Shown here one piece after another: positions 33,780 through 43,400 of a DNA stretch of 53,514 nucleotides. Made by a program: the position numbers and the translations under genes. This DNA comes from Actinomycetota bacterium. Lineage in GTDB: Bacteria; Armatimonadota; SYMT01. Position 1 is the stretch's first letter. The number at the start of each line of letters is the position of its first letter. The stretch is from contig SYKE01000102.1 of assembly GCA_005798285.1 (NCBI GenBank), positions 1 through 53,514 of the forward strand, written 5' to 3'. The notes below the pieces were generated by a model, which had not been told where the DNA came from, ran no database searches, and saw only the letters and a list, made by a program, of their open reading frames with translations.

Positions 33780-34910
33780 ATGAAAGTCGACCGCATTCAC
33801 ATCCGAAACTTCAAGCGCTTCCAAGACTTGGAGGCGTCGTTCAGGAACGATGCGGTGGACGCCGCGGTGGGTCGCAGGCTGGTCCTGGGCGATAATGGCT
33901 CCGGAAAGACCACGTTTCTGCAGGCCGTGGCTCTGCCCCTGGCGCTTGCTACGAAGCAGATCCGGGATCTGGAGGACTTCGACTGGTCAGGATTTGTGGC
34001 GGGCAGGCACTTTCGTTGGGGACCCCCCCAGATCGAGGTGGATGTCCTCTTCACTCCCGAAGAACTCACCGCCACACAGGAAGCGGCTCTCCGGTGGGAT
34101 GAGAGCCGTTCCGCCGTCGATCGACTGGAGCGGCCTCTCATACTTCCGGGTAATTCGCCTCGAGTGCGCCTTCACCTTGACGGGGCGAGTTGCCGTGCGA
34201 ACACCCCGCAGGAGTACTTTCAGTTTTCCGGGAGATACTATGCTCGCCAACTGCTCAAGCGGGACGCATCTGTGCGCTCCCTGTTTCGATCTCTCCCGGG
34301 AGCCTTCTGGTTCGATCAGTACCGCAATCTCTCGGCGGGATACCTGCGTTCGGCGCAGCACATCCAGGGCGGAAACGGCTCGTCGGATGTGGATGCTGGG
34401 ATGTCTCAATCCCGGGTGGCCCAGGTAGTCGGGGTCGAGCAATTGAGAAAGCACCTGACCGGCTGGTGGATCGCCCAGCAATACCGGCCTGCCGACGATC
34501 CAAACAACTGGTTGACGAGGCTCGAAAGCCTCTACCAGCAGGCTTTCCCTGGGCGCTCGTTCGCGGGGCTTGAGCCGATGCCAGGGGCTGCAGCGCCATC
34601 CTCTGATGACTACTACTTCCTGTTGACAGATGGGAACCGAACGTATGATCTCGCGGAGATGTCTGCTGGAGAACAGGCAATCTTCCCCATTCTCTTCGAG
34701 TTCACACGGCTGAGCATTGCGAATTCCGTGGTCCTCATCGATGAAGTTGACCTTAACCTCCATCCCCCGGCAGCCCAGCGTCTGATCCGGCTCTTGCCCC
34801 GACTAGGTGGTGACTGCCAGTTTGTCCTGACGACCCACTCGGATGCCGTGAGCGAGGTCATCGGTCCCCACGATACCTATCGCCTGCCCGGAGGGGCGCT
34901 TTGCCTTTAG
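33780..34910 (+). CDS. AAA ATPase of the RecF/OLD-like group, solo
   Basis: A 376-residue cytoplasmic ATPase. The N-terminus VDRIHIRNFKRFQDLE is typical of SMC/RecF/OLD-like ATPases. Walker A is GDNGSGKT (37-44), the signature loop is EMSAGEQ (293-299), Walker B is VVLIDEVDLNLHP (317-329) and the switch histidine is H353 in TTHSDAV. Such proteins dimerise on DNA or act in defence (OLD, PtuA, Gabija). No nuclease domain is in the protein and no nuclease gene adjoins it, so it may act alone or with a distant partner. ATG 33780 is the natural start. The 3' neighbour on the other strand is a sugar permease. Confidence 0.85.
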   Translation: MKVDRIHIRNFKRFQDLEASFRNDAVDAAVGRRLVLGDNGSGKTTFLQAVALPLALATKQIRDLEDFDWSGFVAGRHFRWGPPQIEVDVLFTPEELTATQEAALRWDESRSAVDRLERPLILPGNSPRVRLHLDGASCRANTPQEYFQFSGRYYARQLLKRDASVRSLFRSLPGAFWFDQYRNLSAGYLRSAQHIQGGNGSSDVDAGMSQSRVAQVVGVEQLRKHLTGWWIAQQYRPADDPNNWLTRLESLYQQAFPGRSFAGLEPMPGAAAPSSDDYYFLLTDGNRTYDLAEMSAGEQAIFPILFEFTRLSIANSVVLIDEVDLNLHPPAAQRLIRLLPRLGGDCQFVLTTHSDAVSEVIGPHDTYRLPGGALCL

Positions 34911-34941
34911 ATCAGCTACCTTTGGCTGCGGTGCTGCACGG

Positions 34942-36075
34942 TCAGTTCTTCATGCCGGTGAGGGCGATGCCTTCGATGAAGGCTTTCTGGGCGAAGAAGA
35001 AGAGGAGCACCACCGGCAGCGTCCAGAGGGTGGATGCGGCCAGAAGGAGGGCCCACTCGCCGCTGTTGCCGCTCTGGAAGAGTCTGAGTGCGTAGGAGCC
35101 GGTCATCTTGTCGGGGCTGGAGAGATAGATCAGAGGCCCCATGAAGTCGTTCCAGGTTCCCAGGAAGTGCATGATCGCGATGGCCGCGATGGCGGGCTTG
35201 ACCAGCGGCATCATCACTCGCCAGTAGATCGTGAAGAACCCGCATCCGTCGATCTTGGCGGCGTCCTCCAACTCGTTGGGAATGGTCATCAGGAACTGGC
35301 GCATCAGGAACACGTCGAACGCGTTCGCGAAGAGGCTGGGCGCCCAGAGAGGGACCAGCGTGTCGATCCAGCCGAGCTGTCGGAAAATCAGAAATCGCGG
35401 GATCATCGTGACCGCGCCGGGAAGCATCATCGTTCCCAACAGCACGCTGAAGAGGATGTTGCGGCCCGGCCAGCGCAGTCGCGCGAAGCTGAACGCCACA
35501 AGGGTACTCGAGAACAGCATTGCCGCCATGGAGAGCGCGGTGACCTCGAGCGTGTTCATCACGAACAGGCTTCCGAAGCCGGTGGAGATGCGGCCCAGCA
35601 CGACTTCAAGGAACCGAAACGTCTTCGGATAGTTTCCCCACATAATCGGGTTGGGAAGCCCGGTGGGATCCGTAAAGATCCGATCATCCGCCTTGAGCGA
35701 GGTGAGGACCATCCACGCGTAGGGGAGCGCGAAGAAGATGCATCCCGTCGCCAGCGCCAGGTGCAGCGTGATCTGTCGTGCGTCTTCGGCTCGCTTCCCG
35801 ACGCGTTCCCGGTCGGTGGCTCGTCGCCAGAACCCCGCGAAGTAACCCCCGGCGGCGGCGGCAGCCGCCGCCGCGGCGGCGATGCAGCGCGCTTCGGCGG
35901 CCCCGGGCATGGATGTTGCGAGCATCGCCGCCACGGCCGCTCCCACCAGCAAGACTCCGCCGCCGACCGCTTGCCGTCCGCGGATCGCATCCACCAACAT
36001 TCGCAGCCAGAGCCACGCCGCAGCATACAAACTTGCCGCGGTGGCCAGGAAGAGCAGGGCTTGAAGTCCAGGCAT
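34942..36075 (-). CDS. MalG-like carbohydrate ABC permease with N-terminal membrane extension
   Basis: A 377-residue CUT1 permease. The canonical MalG part starts near residue 103 and contains the EAA-loop DAAKIDGCGFFTIYWRVMMP (271-290). The C-terminus GIALTGMKN fits the family. The first about 100 residues are extra: two hydrophobic segments (4-24, 38-54), then a run of about 10 alanines (64-75) and a GYFAGFW segment. Typical MalG proteins are about 280 residues, so this extension is unusual. The start ATG 36075 is preceded by GAGGAG. It lies 37 nt after the binding-protein/permease fusion and forms the second half of the transporter. No ATPase gene is present. Confidence 0.9.
   Translation of the reverse strand: MPGLQALLFLATAASLYAAAWLWLRMLVDAIRGRQAVGGGVLLVGAAVAAMLATSMPGAAEARCIAAAAAAAAAAGGYFAGFWRRATDRERVGKRAEDARQITLHLALATGCIFFALPYAWMVLTSLKADDRIFTDPTGLPNPIMWGNYPKTFRFLEVVLGRISTGFGSLFVMNTLEVTALSMAAMLFSSTLVAFSFARLRWPGRNILFSVLLGTMMLPGAVTMIPRFLIFRQLGWIDTLVPLWAPSLFANAFDVFLMRQFLMTIPNELEDAAKIDGCGFFTIYWRVMMPLVKPAIAAIAIMHFLGTWNDFMGPLIYLSSPDKMTGSYALRLFQSGNSGEWALLLAASTLWTLPVVLLFFFAQKAFIEGIALTGMKN
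35851..35880. repeat. GC-rich triplet repeat coding for poly-alanine
   Basis: Alternating GGC and GCC blocks that form a self-complementary run and encode the alanine stretch in the MalG-like N-terminal extension. Such runs vary in length by slippage. Confidence 0.7.
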
Positions 36076-36112
36076 CGTTACGCGAACTCCTCGACGGATG
36101 ACGGAACGACAC

Positions 36113-38620
36113 TCACTTGCGCTCTCCTTCGTAATGGACCCAGCGCTTGCTGCCGTAGAGATTCAGGGCGGTGAGGCCGGCGACCACGGAGAAGATGAGC
36201 CAGGCCCAGGCGCTGGCATAGCCCATCTTGAAGTACTGGAACGCGTTATTGAAGAGGTAGAGAATCGGCACCATCGTGCTGTCCACCGGGCCCCCGGCGC
36301 CGTCGGTCATCACGTAGATGTCCGTGAACCGCTGCAGCCAGCCGATGGTGCCCATGATCAGGTTGAACAGGATGTAGGGGGTGAGCATCGGCAGCGTCAC
36401 GTGCCGGAACCGCGAGAGGGGACCGGCGCCGTCGAGCGAAGCGGCCTCATACAGATGGAGCGGCACGCCCTGAAGGCCGGCGAGCCAGAGGATGATTCCA
36501 CCGCCGGCGCCCCAGAGGCTCATCACGATGAAGGCCGGTTTCGACCAGATCTCGCCTGCGAGCCAGGTCGGCGCGGGCCAACCGAACCAGGCCGAGAGGG
36601 TGGCCCGCCACACCTGGTTCAGCACCCCTGAGTCAGGGTTCAGGATCCACATCCAGAGGAGCGCCATCGCCACGACTGGGGTGAGGCTGGGCAGGTAGAA
36701 GAGGGTCCGGTAGATCGGCATCCCCTTCACCTTCGCATTGAGGAGCAGCGCCAACCCCAGACTGAGGGCGATGGTGCTCGGGATGCCGAGGCCCGCGAGG
36801 AAGAGGATGTTCTGGAAGGACTTGCCGAGCAGGGGGTCCGAGAACATCCGCTGGTAATTCTGCGGGCCGACCCAGCGGGGCGCGTGGAGCACATCGTAAT
36901 CACAGAAGCTGAAGACTACCGAAGCGACCATCGGCCCCAGGAACAGGCAGAGGAAGCCGATGATCCATGGGAGCGCGAAGAGATAGCCGGCGGTTGCTTC
37001 GGTGCGCAGTAGGGGCGCGACGCGGCCGCCCTGGCGGCAGTGCATCACGAAGAGGCCGAGCAGCACGACCAGTACTCCCAGGCATGTCGCCACCGCGACT
37101 CCGGTGTTCAGGAACGGCTGTCGCTCGCGGTTGTGAACCAGATCCAGCTCTGCCTGAACGATCGCGCCACCCGCCCTGAGCGCATCGCCGGGAGAGGCCT
37201 TGCCGTGAACCGCCTCGTCGAAGGCCCGACGATGCTCGTCCCACAGTCGCTGCCCCACAAACGTGACGGGTCGGAAACGGGCATACGGCATCATGTCGAG
37301 GCCGACCTTCATCCCGTCTCGGAGCCGGACCGCGAGTGGAGAGTCGCCTTCCGGCGCAAACTCCTTGAACAGCACTTCGTTGATCCGCCGGTTGGCATGC
37401 ATGTCCGGCACGTACGGGCGAGGCGGGTCCTGCTCCTCATTCCATTTTTTCTGGACTCGATTGAAGATGCGGCGGCTTTCCAGGCTGTTCATCCACTTGA
37501 TGAACTCCCAGGCCTCCTTCACGTGGCGGCTGCCCGAAGGAATCGCGAACGAATGCCCGCCGCTCCATGTGATGAACTTCGGCTGCCCCTTGAACCGGCC
37601 CTCACCCCGCAGACGGGCTGCGGGAACCGGGGCCGGCGCGACGCCGAACTCCAACTTGGGACCAAACCGCGCCACGTTGCGAATGAAGACGTTGATATCG
37701 ACCTTCATCGCCATCTTGCCGGTCAGGAACGGATCCTGCTCTCGCGGTTGAAAGGTCGACGCGAAGCTCATCACACTCTCGGCGCCGGAGAGCTCGCTGT
37801 AGAAGTCGGCCATCCACTTGAGCGCTTCTTCGCTCTCGGGGGTGTAGAGGGTGCAGGTCTGACCATCCGGCGACATGAACTCGCCGCCGTTTTGCCACGC
37901 GTAGAGGTAGAACCAGCTATTCCCGTAGGTCGGAACCACGGGGATGAAGCCGATGCGGTCGAACACGCCATCCGGTCGACGCTTCGTGAGCTTGCGGGTG
38001 ACGTCGAGGAGCTCTTCCCACGTCTGCGGAGGTTTCTCCGGATCCAGACCCGCCTCCCGGAAAAGCGCTTTGTTGTAGTACAGGAGCCGATCGTCGGTGC
38101 TGTCCGGAATCGCGTAGGTCTTGCCCTCGTAGACGGCCTCGGTCCAGCAGGCGGGGTAGTACTCGTCCGGGTCGATGTGGCCCGGATCCGACTTCGGGTT
38201 GCTTCCACCGTTAGGATCGAGCAGGTCATCCAGGGGCCGGAAGGTATCGCGTGAAGCCCAGTCGCCGATCGTGAAGCGGTCCTGCCGTACGAGGTCCGGA
38301 GGCACGTGGCCCACGATGCTGGTCATGAGCTTCTGGGCGTTCATGCCCCCTGCGCCCATGGCGAGATTACGAACGCGAATCTCGGGGTGAAGGCGCTCGA
38401 ACTCGCGGATCTGCGCGTCGAGACCCTTTGTTTCCTCGCCCGAGGGCAGGCCCCAGACCACGAGTTCCGTCTGTCCGTGGGGCCGGGATTGCCAGGCGGA
38501 ACGAAGACCGAAACCGAGGACGGCCAGGATTGCCGTGAGAGTCCCCAAACGGGACAGCCAGACCTTGAACGGCGACTCCTGCAATGCGACACCCTCGTCC
38601 CAAACAGCGATTCGAGCCAC
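36113..38620 (-). CDS. Solute-binding protein fused to MalF-like ABC permease
   Basis: An 835-residue fusion. Residues 24-42 form a membrane anchor, about 50-500 an extracytoplasmic family-1 sugar-binding protein (ELVVWGLPSGEE, ARIREFERLHPE-like IREFERLHPEIRV, HSFAIPSGSRHVKEAWEFIKWM), 505-527 a second membrane segment (VAVATCLGVLVVLLGLFV) and 540-825 a MalF-type permease with the EAA loop EAASLDGAGPLSRFRHVTLP (725-744). Topology is consistent: anchor out, binding domain outside, second helix back in, then permease with cytoplasmic start. The 3' neighbour is the MalG-like gene. GTG 38620 lacks a ribosome site; TTG 38584, with GACGAGGG upstream, is an alternative that keeps the anchor. The substrate is unknown. 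Confidence 0.9.
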   Translation of the reverse strand: MARIAVWDEGVALQESPFKVWLSRLGTLTAILAVLGFGLRSAWQSRPHGQTELVVWGLPSGEETKGLDAQIREFERLHPEIRVRNLAMGAGGMNAQKLMTSIVGHVPPDLVRQDRFTIGDWASRDTFRPLDDLLDPNGGSNPKSDPGHIDPDEYYPACWTEAVYEGKTYAIPDSTDDRLLYYNKALFREAGLDPEKPPQTWEELLDVTRKLTKRRPDGVFDRIGFIPVVPTYGNSWFYLYAWQNGGEFMSPDGQTCTLYTPESEEALKWMADFYSELSGAESVMSFASTFQPREQDPFLTGKMAMKVDINVFIRNVARFGPKLEFGVAPAPVPAARLRGEGRFKGQPKFITWSGGHSFAIPSGSRHVKEAWEFIKWMNSLESRRIFNRVQKKWNEEQDPPRPYVPDMHANRRINEVLFKEFAPEGDSPLAVRLRDGMKVGLDMMPYARFRPVTFVGQRLWDEHRRAFDEAVHGKASPGDALRAGGAIVQAELDLVHNRERQPFLNTGVAVATCLGVLVVLLGLFVMHCRQGGRVAPLLRTEATAGYLFALPWIIGFLCLFLGPMVASVVFSFCDYDVLHAPRWVGPQNYQRMFSDPLLGKSFQNILFLAGLGIPSTIALSLGLALLLNAKVKGMPIYRTLFYLPSLTPVVAMALLWMWILNPDSGVLNQVWRATLSAWFGWPAPTWLAGEIWSKPAFIVMSLWGAGGGIILWLAGLQGVPLHLYEAASLDGAGPLSRFRHVTLPMLTPYILFNLIMGTIGWLQRFTDIYVMTDGAGGPVDSTMVPILYLFNNAFQYFKMGYASAWAWLIFSVVAGLTALNLYGSKRWVHYEGERK

Positions 38621-38755
38621 CGTTCAACAGGGAGTGAGGGCTTCCCTTTGGGTCGCCGGCCGGAGCGCGCGTGGAATGTGGATGAATGTGGCGGAACGGC
38701 GGCGGGGGATTCGGATCCCGAATTCTCCGCCGCCGCCCCGGCTGCGATGCGCCGG

Positions 38756-39553
38756 TTAGCGGGCTCCGCAAGCCTGCAGGCATGCCTGCATGTGGCCCCG
38801 AGTCTCCGCCGCGATGATGCAGCATTGCTCGATGCTGTATTCCTTCGCGCCGATGACCTCGAGATTCACAGGTCCCGTGTAACCGGCTTCATGCAGCACC
38901 CGGATGTAGCCTACGAGATCGATATCGCCTCGGCCATTCGCCTGCATCTCGGGCTTTCCCGGTCCCTGCTGGCGGCCCTTGCAATCGCGAATGTGGACGT
39001 GCTTTACCCGGGAAACCACGGCGGCAATCGCCTCCACCGGATTCTCGTTCGCCCGATGGATGTGGGACGGATCCATGTCGATCCCGAAAGCGGGGGACGA
39101 GATGGCCTCCATCAATCGCAGGGTGGTTGGGGTGTTCCAGATCGCGTTGCCGACGTGAGCCTTCACGCACAGCACCACGCCATAATGCTCCGCTCGAGCC
39201 ACCAGGCCGCCAAGCGTATCAAGCGACTGCTGCAAACTCTCCTCATCGCCCGACTTGCCGCCCGGACCGCAGTTGACGATCGGGATACCAATCTCCACCG
39301 CTGCCTGGAACGCCAGTTCCATTCGCGCCGCATCTTGCGACGGCTGCTCCATCGCGAGAAGTTCCAGCTCATAGGTTGCCGCCAGCGACTTCACGCGAGG
39401 GGCGATCTCTTGCCAGCGATCCAGTACCAGGTGCTCACTCATGCTCGGGATTGCAGAGACCTCGATCCCGTCATATCCCGCCATCGCCAGGTACTTGAAC
39501 GCCAGCTCCTTGTCGTATCCGCCGAACAGGACGGAATTCGCTCCAAGCTTCAT
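38756..39553 (-). CDS. Sugar phosphate isomerase/epimerase family protein (TIM barrel)
   Basis: A 265-residue xylose-isomerase-like TIM barrel. It has MEQP, DMDPSHIH, HVHIRDCKGRQQG and NLEVIGAKEYS, whose acidic and His residues (E, D, H, E) fit the metal-binding positions. The start ATG 39553 has GGGAGAACC just before it; the ATG at 39568 is less likely. It lies upstream of the fusion transporter in the same direction (135 nt), so it probably handles the sugar taken up there. The last codons contain a 16-bp palindrome TGCAGGCATGCCTGCA (38775-38790) encoding the repeated CLQAC-type tail. Confidence 0.88.
   Translation of the reverse strand: MKLGANSVLFGGYDKELAFKYLAMAGYDGIEVSAIPSMSEHLVLDRWQEIAPRVKSLAATYELELLAMEQPSQDAARMELAFQAAVEIGIPIVNCGPGGKSGDEESLQQSLDTLGGLVARAEHYGVVLCVKAHVGNAIWNTPTTLRLMEAISSPAFGIDMDPSHIHRANENPVEAIAAVVSRVKHVHIRDCKGRQQGPGKPEMQANGRGDIDLVGYIRVLHEAGYTGPVNLEVIGAKEYSIEQCCIIAAETRGHMQACLQACGAR
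38775..38790. repeat. 16-bp perfect palindrome inside the isomerase 3' end
   Basis: TGCAGGCATGCCTGCA, encoding the QACLQAC end of the isomerase. It could be a protein-binding or termination element, or just a short internal repeat. Confidence 0.4.
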
Positions 39554-39646
39554 CGGTTCTCCCATCACTTCGGGCTGCCCTTGCCCGTGCCGTAACTTCT
39601 TCCGAAGGATGCGGTGATACCTTTATTTGAAGTGGAAGGGAACCCC

Positions 39647-40426
39647 ATGCTTACGAATGCGTACCTCTTTGCCGCCGCGTTGATCGCAGGCGCGACTCTG
39701 GCTGCGATTCCGTGCGTCGACGCGCGCGCCGCGGAGCGGCCCACCGGATTTCTGAATCGCGAGGCGCGAATCGGAGATCAGGTGCTCCCGTATGTCGTCT
39801 ACGCTCCGCGAGATTACTCTCCGGATCGCAAGTGGCCGGTCATCCTCTTTCTGCACGGCGCAGGGGAGCGGGGCGAGAATACCCTTCCTCCGAGCCAGGT
39901 CGGCATCGGTTCGGCCATCCGCCTGCATCCGGAGCGCTTCCCGTGCATCGCCGTCATGCCGCAGTGCCCGAGAGGCTCCGGTTGGGGCGCGGCGACGGGT
40001 TTCACTCCGGACTCTTCTCATGTCGCGGCACTCGCGCTCAAGGCGCTGGATGAGTGTGTGGCGGAGTACAACGGCGACGTGGATCGCGTGTATCTCACCG
40101 GACTTTCGATGGGAGGCTTCGGAACCTGGAGCATCGGATCCAGCCAACCGACCCGCTTTGCGGCGCTCGCGCCGATTTGCGGTGGAGGTCAGCCCGCGAC
40201 CATGGCGAAGGCGTTGGCGGGCTTGCCGATCTGGGCTTTCCACGGGGATGCCGACACGGTGGTGCCGCCGCAGCGCTCTCGAGAGATGGTGGACGCGGTG
40301 AAGGCGGCGGGCAACGAGCGGGTTCGCTACACTGAGTTTCCAGGAGTTGCCCACAACTCCTGGGACAAGGCATACGGAGACGCGGAGTTCATCGCATGGT
40401 TGTTCGCGCAGCGGCGCGGCCGATAA
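39647..40426 (+). CDS. Secreted alpha/beta-hydrolase esterase
   Basis: A 259-residue secreted hydrolase. The signal peptide is LFAAALIAGATLAAIPCVDARA. The serine nucleophile is S154 in GLSMGG (G152-G157), the acid D203 in HGDADTVVP, and the base H236 in GVAHNSWD. LFLHGAGERG is the oxyanion-side loop. It resembles the phospholipase/carboxylesterase and PHB-depolymerase-like group, which cleaves acetyl or feruloyl groups and similar esters on plant polymers. ATG 39647 follows GGAAGGG. It is read 31 nt before the BTAD regulator in the same direction; the signal fits a carbohydrate-degrading lifestyle. Confidence 0.87.
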   Translation: MLTNAYLFAAALIAGATLAAIPCVDARAAERPTGFLNREARIGDQVLPYVVYAPRDYSPDRKWPVILFLHGAGERGENTLPPSQVGIGSAIRLHPERFPCIAVMPQCPRGSGWGAATGFTPDSSHVAALALKALDECVAEYNGDVDRVYLTGLSMGGFGTWSIGSSQPTRFAALAPICGGGQPATMAKALAGLPIWAFHGDADTVVPPQRSREMVDAVKAAGNERVRYTEFPGVAHNSWDKAYGDAEFIAWLFAQRRGR

Positions 40427-40457
40427 GGAACCGTTCCGAGGGGCGACCGGAGCAGGG

Positions 40458-43400
40458 TTGAGCGTTCGCTGGCACATTGAAGTGCTGGGTCGCTTTCGGC
40501 TCGTCGGCGGGGAGACCGAAATCGTTCGGTTTTCATCGCAGCGGGCAGCTTGTCTGCTCGCCTACCTCGTCTGCCGCAAGGGAGTTCCCCAACCGCGAGA
40601 GGTCTTGATTGAACTGCTCTGGCCGGAATGCGATCCGGCGTTGGGCAGGAACCGCCTGAGTGTGGTGCTGTCGTCGCTTCGACGGCAGTTGGAGCCGCCG
40701 GGCGTCTGCCCCGGAGCCGTCCTGGACTCCAATCGCCAGTCTGTGCGTCTTTGTTCAGACGGGTGCACCACGGATCTGGAGGCGTTTCTCGCGGCGGAGC
40801 GCGCCTGGCGACGTGCTCCTGCGGAGGCGCGAACGGACTGCCTGATGCGGGCGGCCCGGCTGTACGTGGGGGAGCTGCTCCCTGGACTGTACGATGAGTG
40901 GGTCGAGGTCGAGCGTCGGGCAATTCGCGAGCTCTCTGCAGGACTGGCTCGCGATCTCCGGCGGATTGTCCGTGAAAATCCCGGGCGGCTTGATAGGGAG
41001 CCGGGTGTCGAGGCGGAAGCAATCCGGCTCTCGCGGTTGTTGGAAGGCGCCGGGTCGGGTTCTGCTTCCGCTTTCGAGGCCGCCGAAGGCTTGTGTCACG
41101 GTGCAACCTCACTGCAGGAAGAGTCGGTGCAGGTATCGTCGGACCGAACTCCCGCCGGTCGGGCGCGTCGCGCGCCGTTGCCTCCGGTCGATCGGACCTA
41201 TGTGGGTCGCCGGGTGGAGACGGATCAAGTGGCAGGCTTGCTCCGATCCAGCGGGCTGGATGAGCCGGCGCGCCTGGTATCCCTCGTTGGGCCGGGCGGC
41301 GTGGGGAAAACTCGGCTCGCCGTTGAAGTTGGAAACGTCCTGGATCCGACCTTTGCGGGGCGAGTCGGGTTCGTTCGATTGGATGACGCTGAGAATCTGG
41401 AGCAGGCGGAGTCTGCCTTGATCTCCGCGCTGCGCCTCACCCTGGTCGGCGAAGAGAGTCTTGCAGAGAGACTGGGACTCTATTCGGGAGACGGGCCGTG
41501 TTTGTTGATCCTCGACAACTTCGAGCAACTTGTCGAGGTGGGTGGTCCGGAGTGGTTGAATGCGTTGTTGGAGTCGGCGCCAACGCTTCAGTGCCTGGTA
41601 ACGTCGCGCCGACTGCTTCGCATTCCCTCGGAACACGCCTTCTCCGTTGGCCCCCTCGAACTCCCTGAGGGAGAGGCCGTCAGCCCCGAGGAGGCAATGA
41701 ACTACTCCGCAATTCGACTGTTCGTGGCGCGGGGACAGCAGGCGCGGCCGGACTTTCAGATTACGCCTCAGTCCGTCTCCGCGATCGTCCGCTTGTGCCG
41801 CCGCCTCGACGGGTTACCTCTTTCGATCGAACTCGCAGCGGCGCAAATGCAGGTGACCACCCCCGCGAAGCTCTACGAGCGTCTCGGATCCAATCAGGCT
41901 CTGGTGGGAAGTCGGCGGCGAGCAACTCCGCCGCGCCACCGCTCCCTGGATGTCGCGTTTGCCTGGAGCGTGGATCGACTTTCTGATGACAGTCGAGTCG
42001 AGCTTTGCAAGCTGGCGATGTTTCGTCGAAGTTGGGATGCCCCTGCTGCTGAGTTGCTGTTGGGCTCCAACAACTGTGCCGAACAGTTGAGTTCGCTCGC
42101 GGAGTGGTCGCTGATTCAGCCCTATCAGAGCGCTGTGGGGGTCCGCTTCCGTTTGCTGGATACCCTTCGCGCCCACCTGAGGGAGTTGGCGGACTTTTCG
42201 CAAGATGTGGGGTTGATGGCGCGGTTTGCGGGTCACTTTGCTGAAGTAGCCGCCGATCTGAGTGCAAATCTGGTGAAGGGTGACGCGAGTGTCGTCCTGG
42301 CAGAGTTTGATGCGGACTACGCCAATATGGAGTACTCGCTGGTGTGGGCGCTGGAGCACCAGCCAGACCTTGCGGTCAGGTTGTCCTCGTGTCTGGGCGC
42401 TTACTGGCACAGCCGGGGGCTCTGGGTGCAGGGGCGGAGGCTGTTGGAGTCGGCCATCGCTGTCGCTCCGGACTCTCCCCGTTTGAGACTGCACCTCTGC
42501 AGGCTGCTGGAGCGGCTGGGGGAACACAACCAGGCTGCCGACGTTGCGGACGTGGCGCTGCGCGGATTTCAAGAGCTTGGGGATCGACTCGGTGAAGCGG
42601 ATGCCCTCTGTGTTCGGTGCAGCGGAAGTGCCGCGGATCGACGAGAGAAAGGGCTCCGGGCCCTGGCAATCTACGAATCGCTCGGGAATCTCCGGGGGGC
42701 GGCTCGTGCAGAACTGAATGTGGGCATCGCGGTTCGAGATGGGGGAGATATTGTCGATGCCCGTCATCGCTTTGCGCGGGCGCTTCGCCGAGCGCGGGAG
42801 GCCGGCGATCTGTTGATTGAGGCGGAGGCTGCGAATGCACTGGGCGTCTCCGCCCTCGATCGGAGGGACTGGTCGACCGCCGAGACGCTGCTTCGCACGG
42901 CCCTTGAAATCGCTGAGGCAGCGGGGGACCAACCATGCTGTGCGATGGTGCACTGCAATCTGGCCATCATCCTCATCCCGCAGCGCCGATCCGAAGACGC
43001 GGGCCTCCACGCCCGTGCCGCGCTTGCTGCCTATCGCCAGATGGCGGATCTGGGAGGAGTCCTCCTGAGCTTGAGATCGATGGTGGATGTCCTTCGAGAG
43101 GAGGGCCACTACAGCGATGCTCTCAGGCTGGCTCGCGAAGGGCTGGAACTGGCGGAGCGGAGAGGCAGTCGTTGGGGAAGATGCATCCATCTGGAGGCGA
43201 TGGCGACCCTGTTAACCACCGCCGGCCGAGTCCGGTCCGCTGCCTTGATGCTCGGATTCACCCTCGCGTGGCGGGAGCGGCACGGTCTGCCGATGCCCGA
43301 TGAGCTAATGGAGATGAAAGCGCTGATCGGGGAGGCGGCTGGCAGCCGGTTCGAGGAGTGGCTCTCAACCGGAGCACAGTTGAATCTCGACGAGGCGCTC

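Noticed and set aside
35851..35880. A CRISPR-like or microsatellite array
   Set aside because: It is a GC-rich alanine codon run in a gene, with no spacers. No CRISPR array was seen in the window.
37040..39595. Two long plus-strand frames opposite the transporter fusion and isomerase
   Set aside because: Both are antisense shadows of well-conserved proteins.
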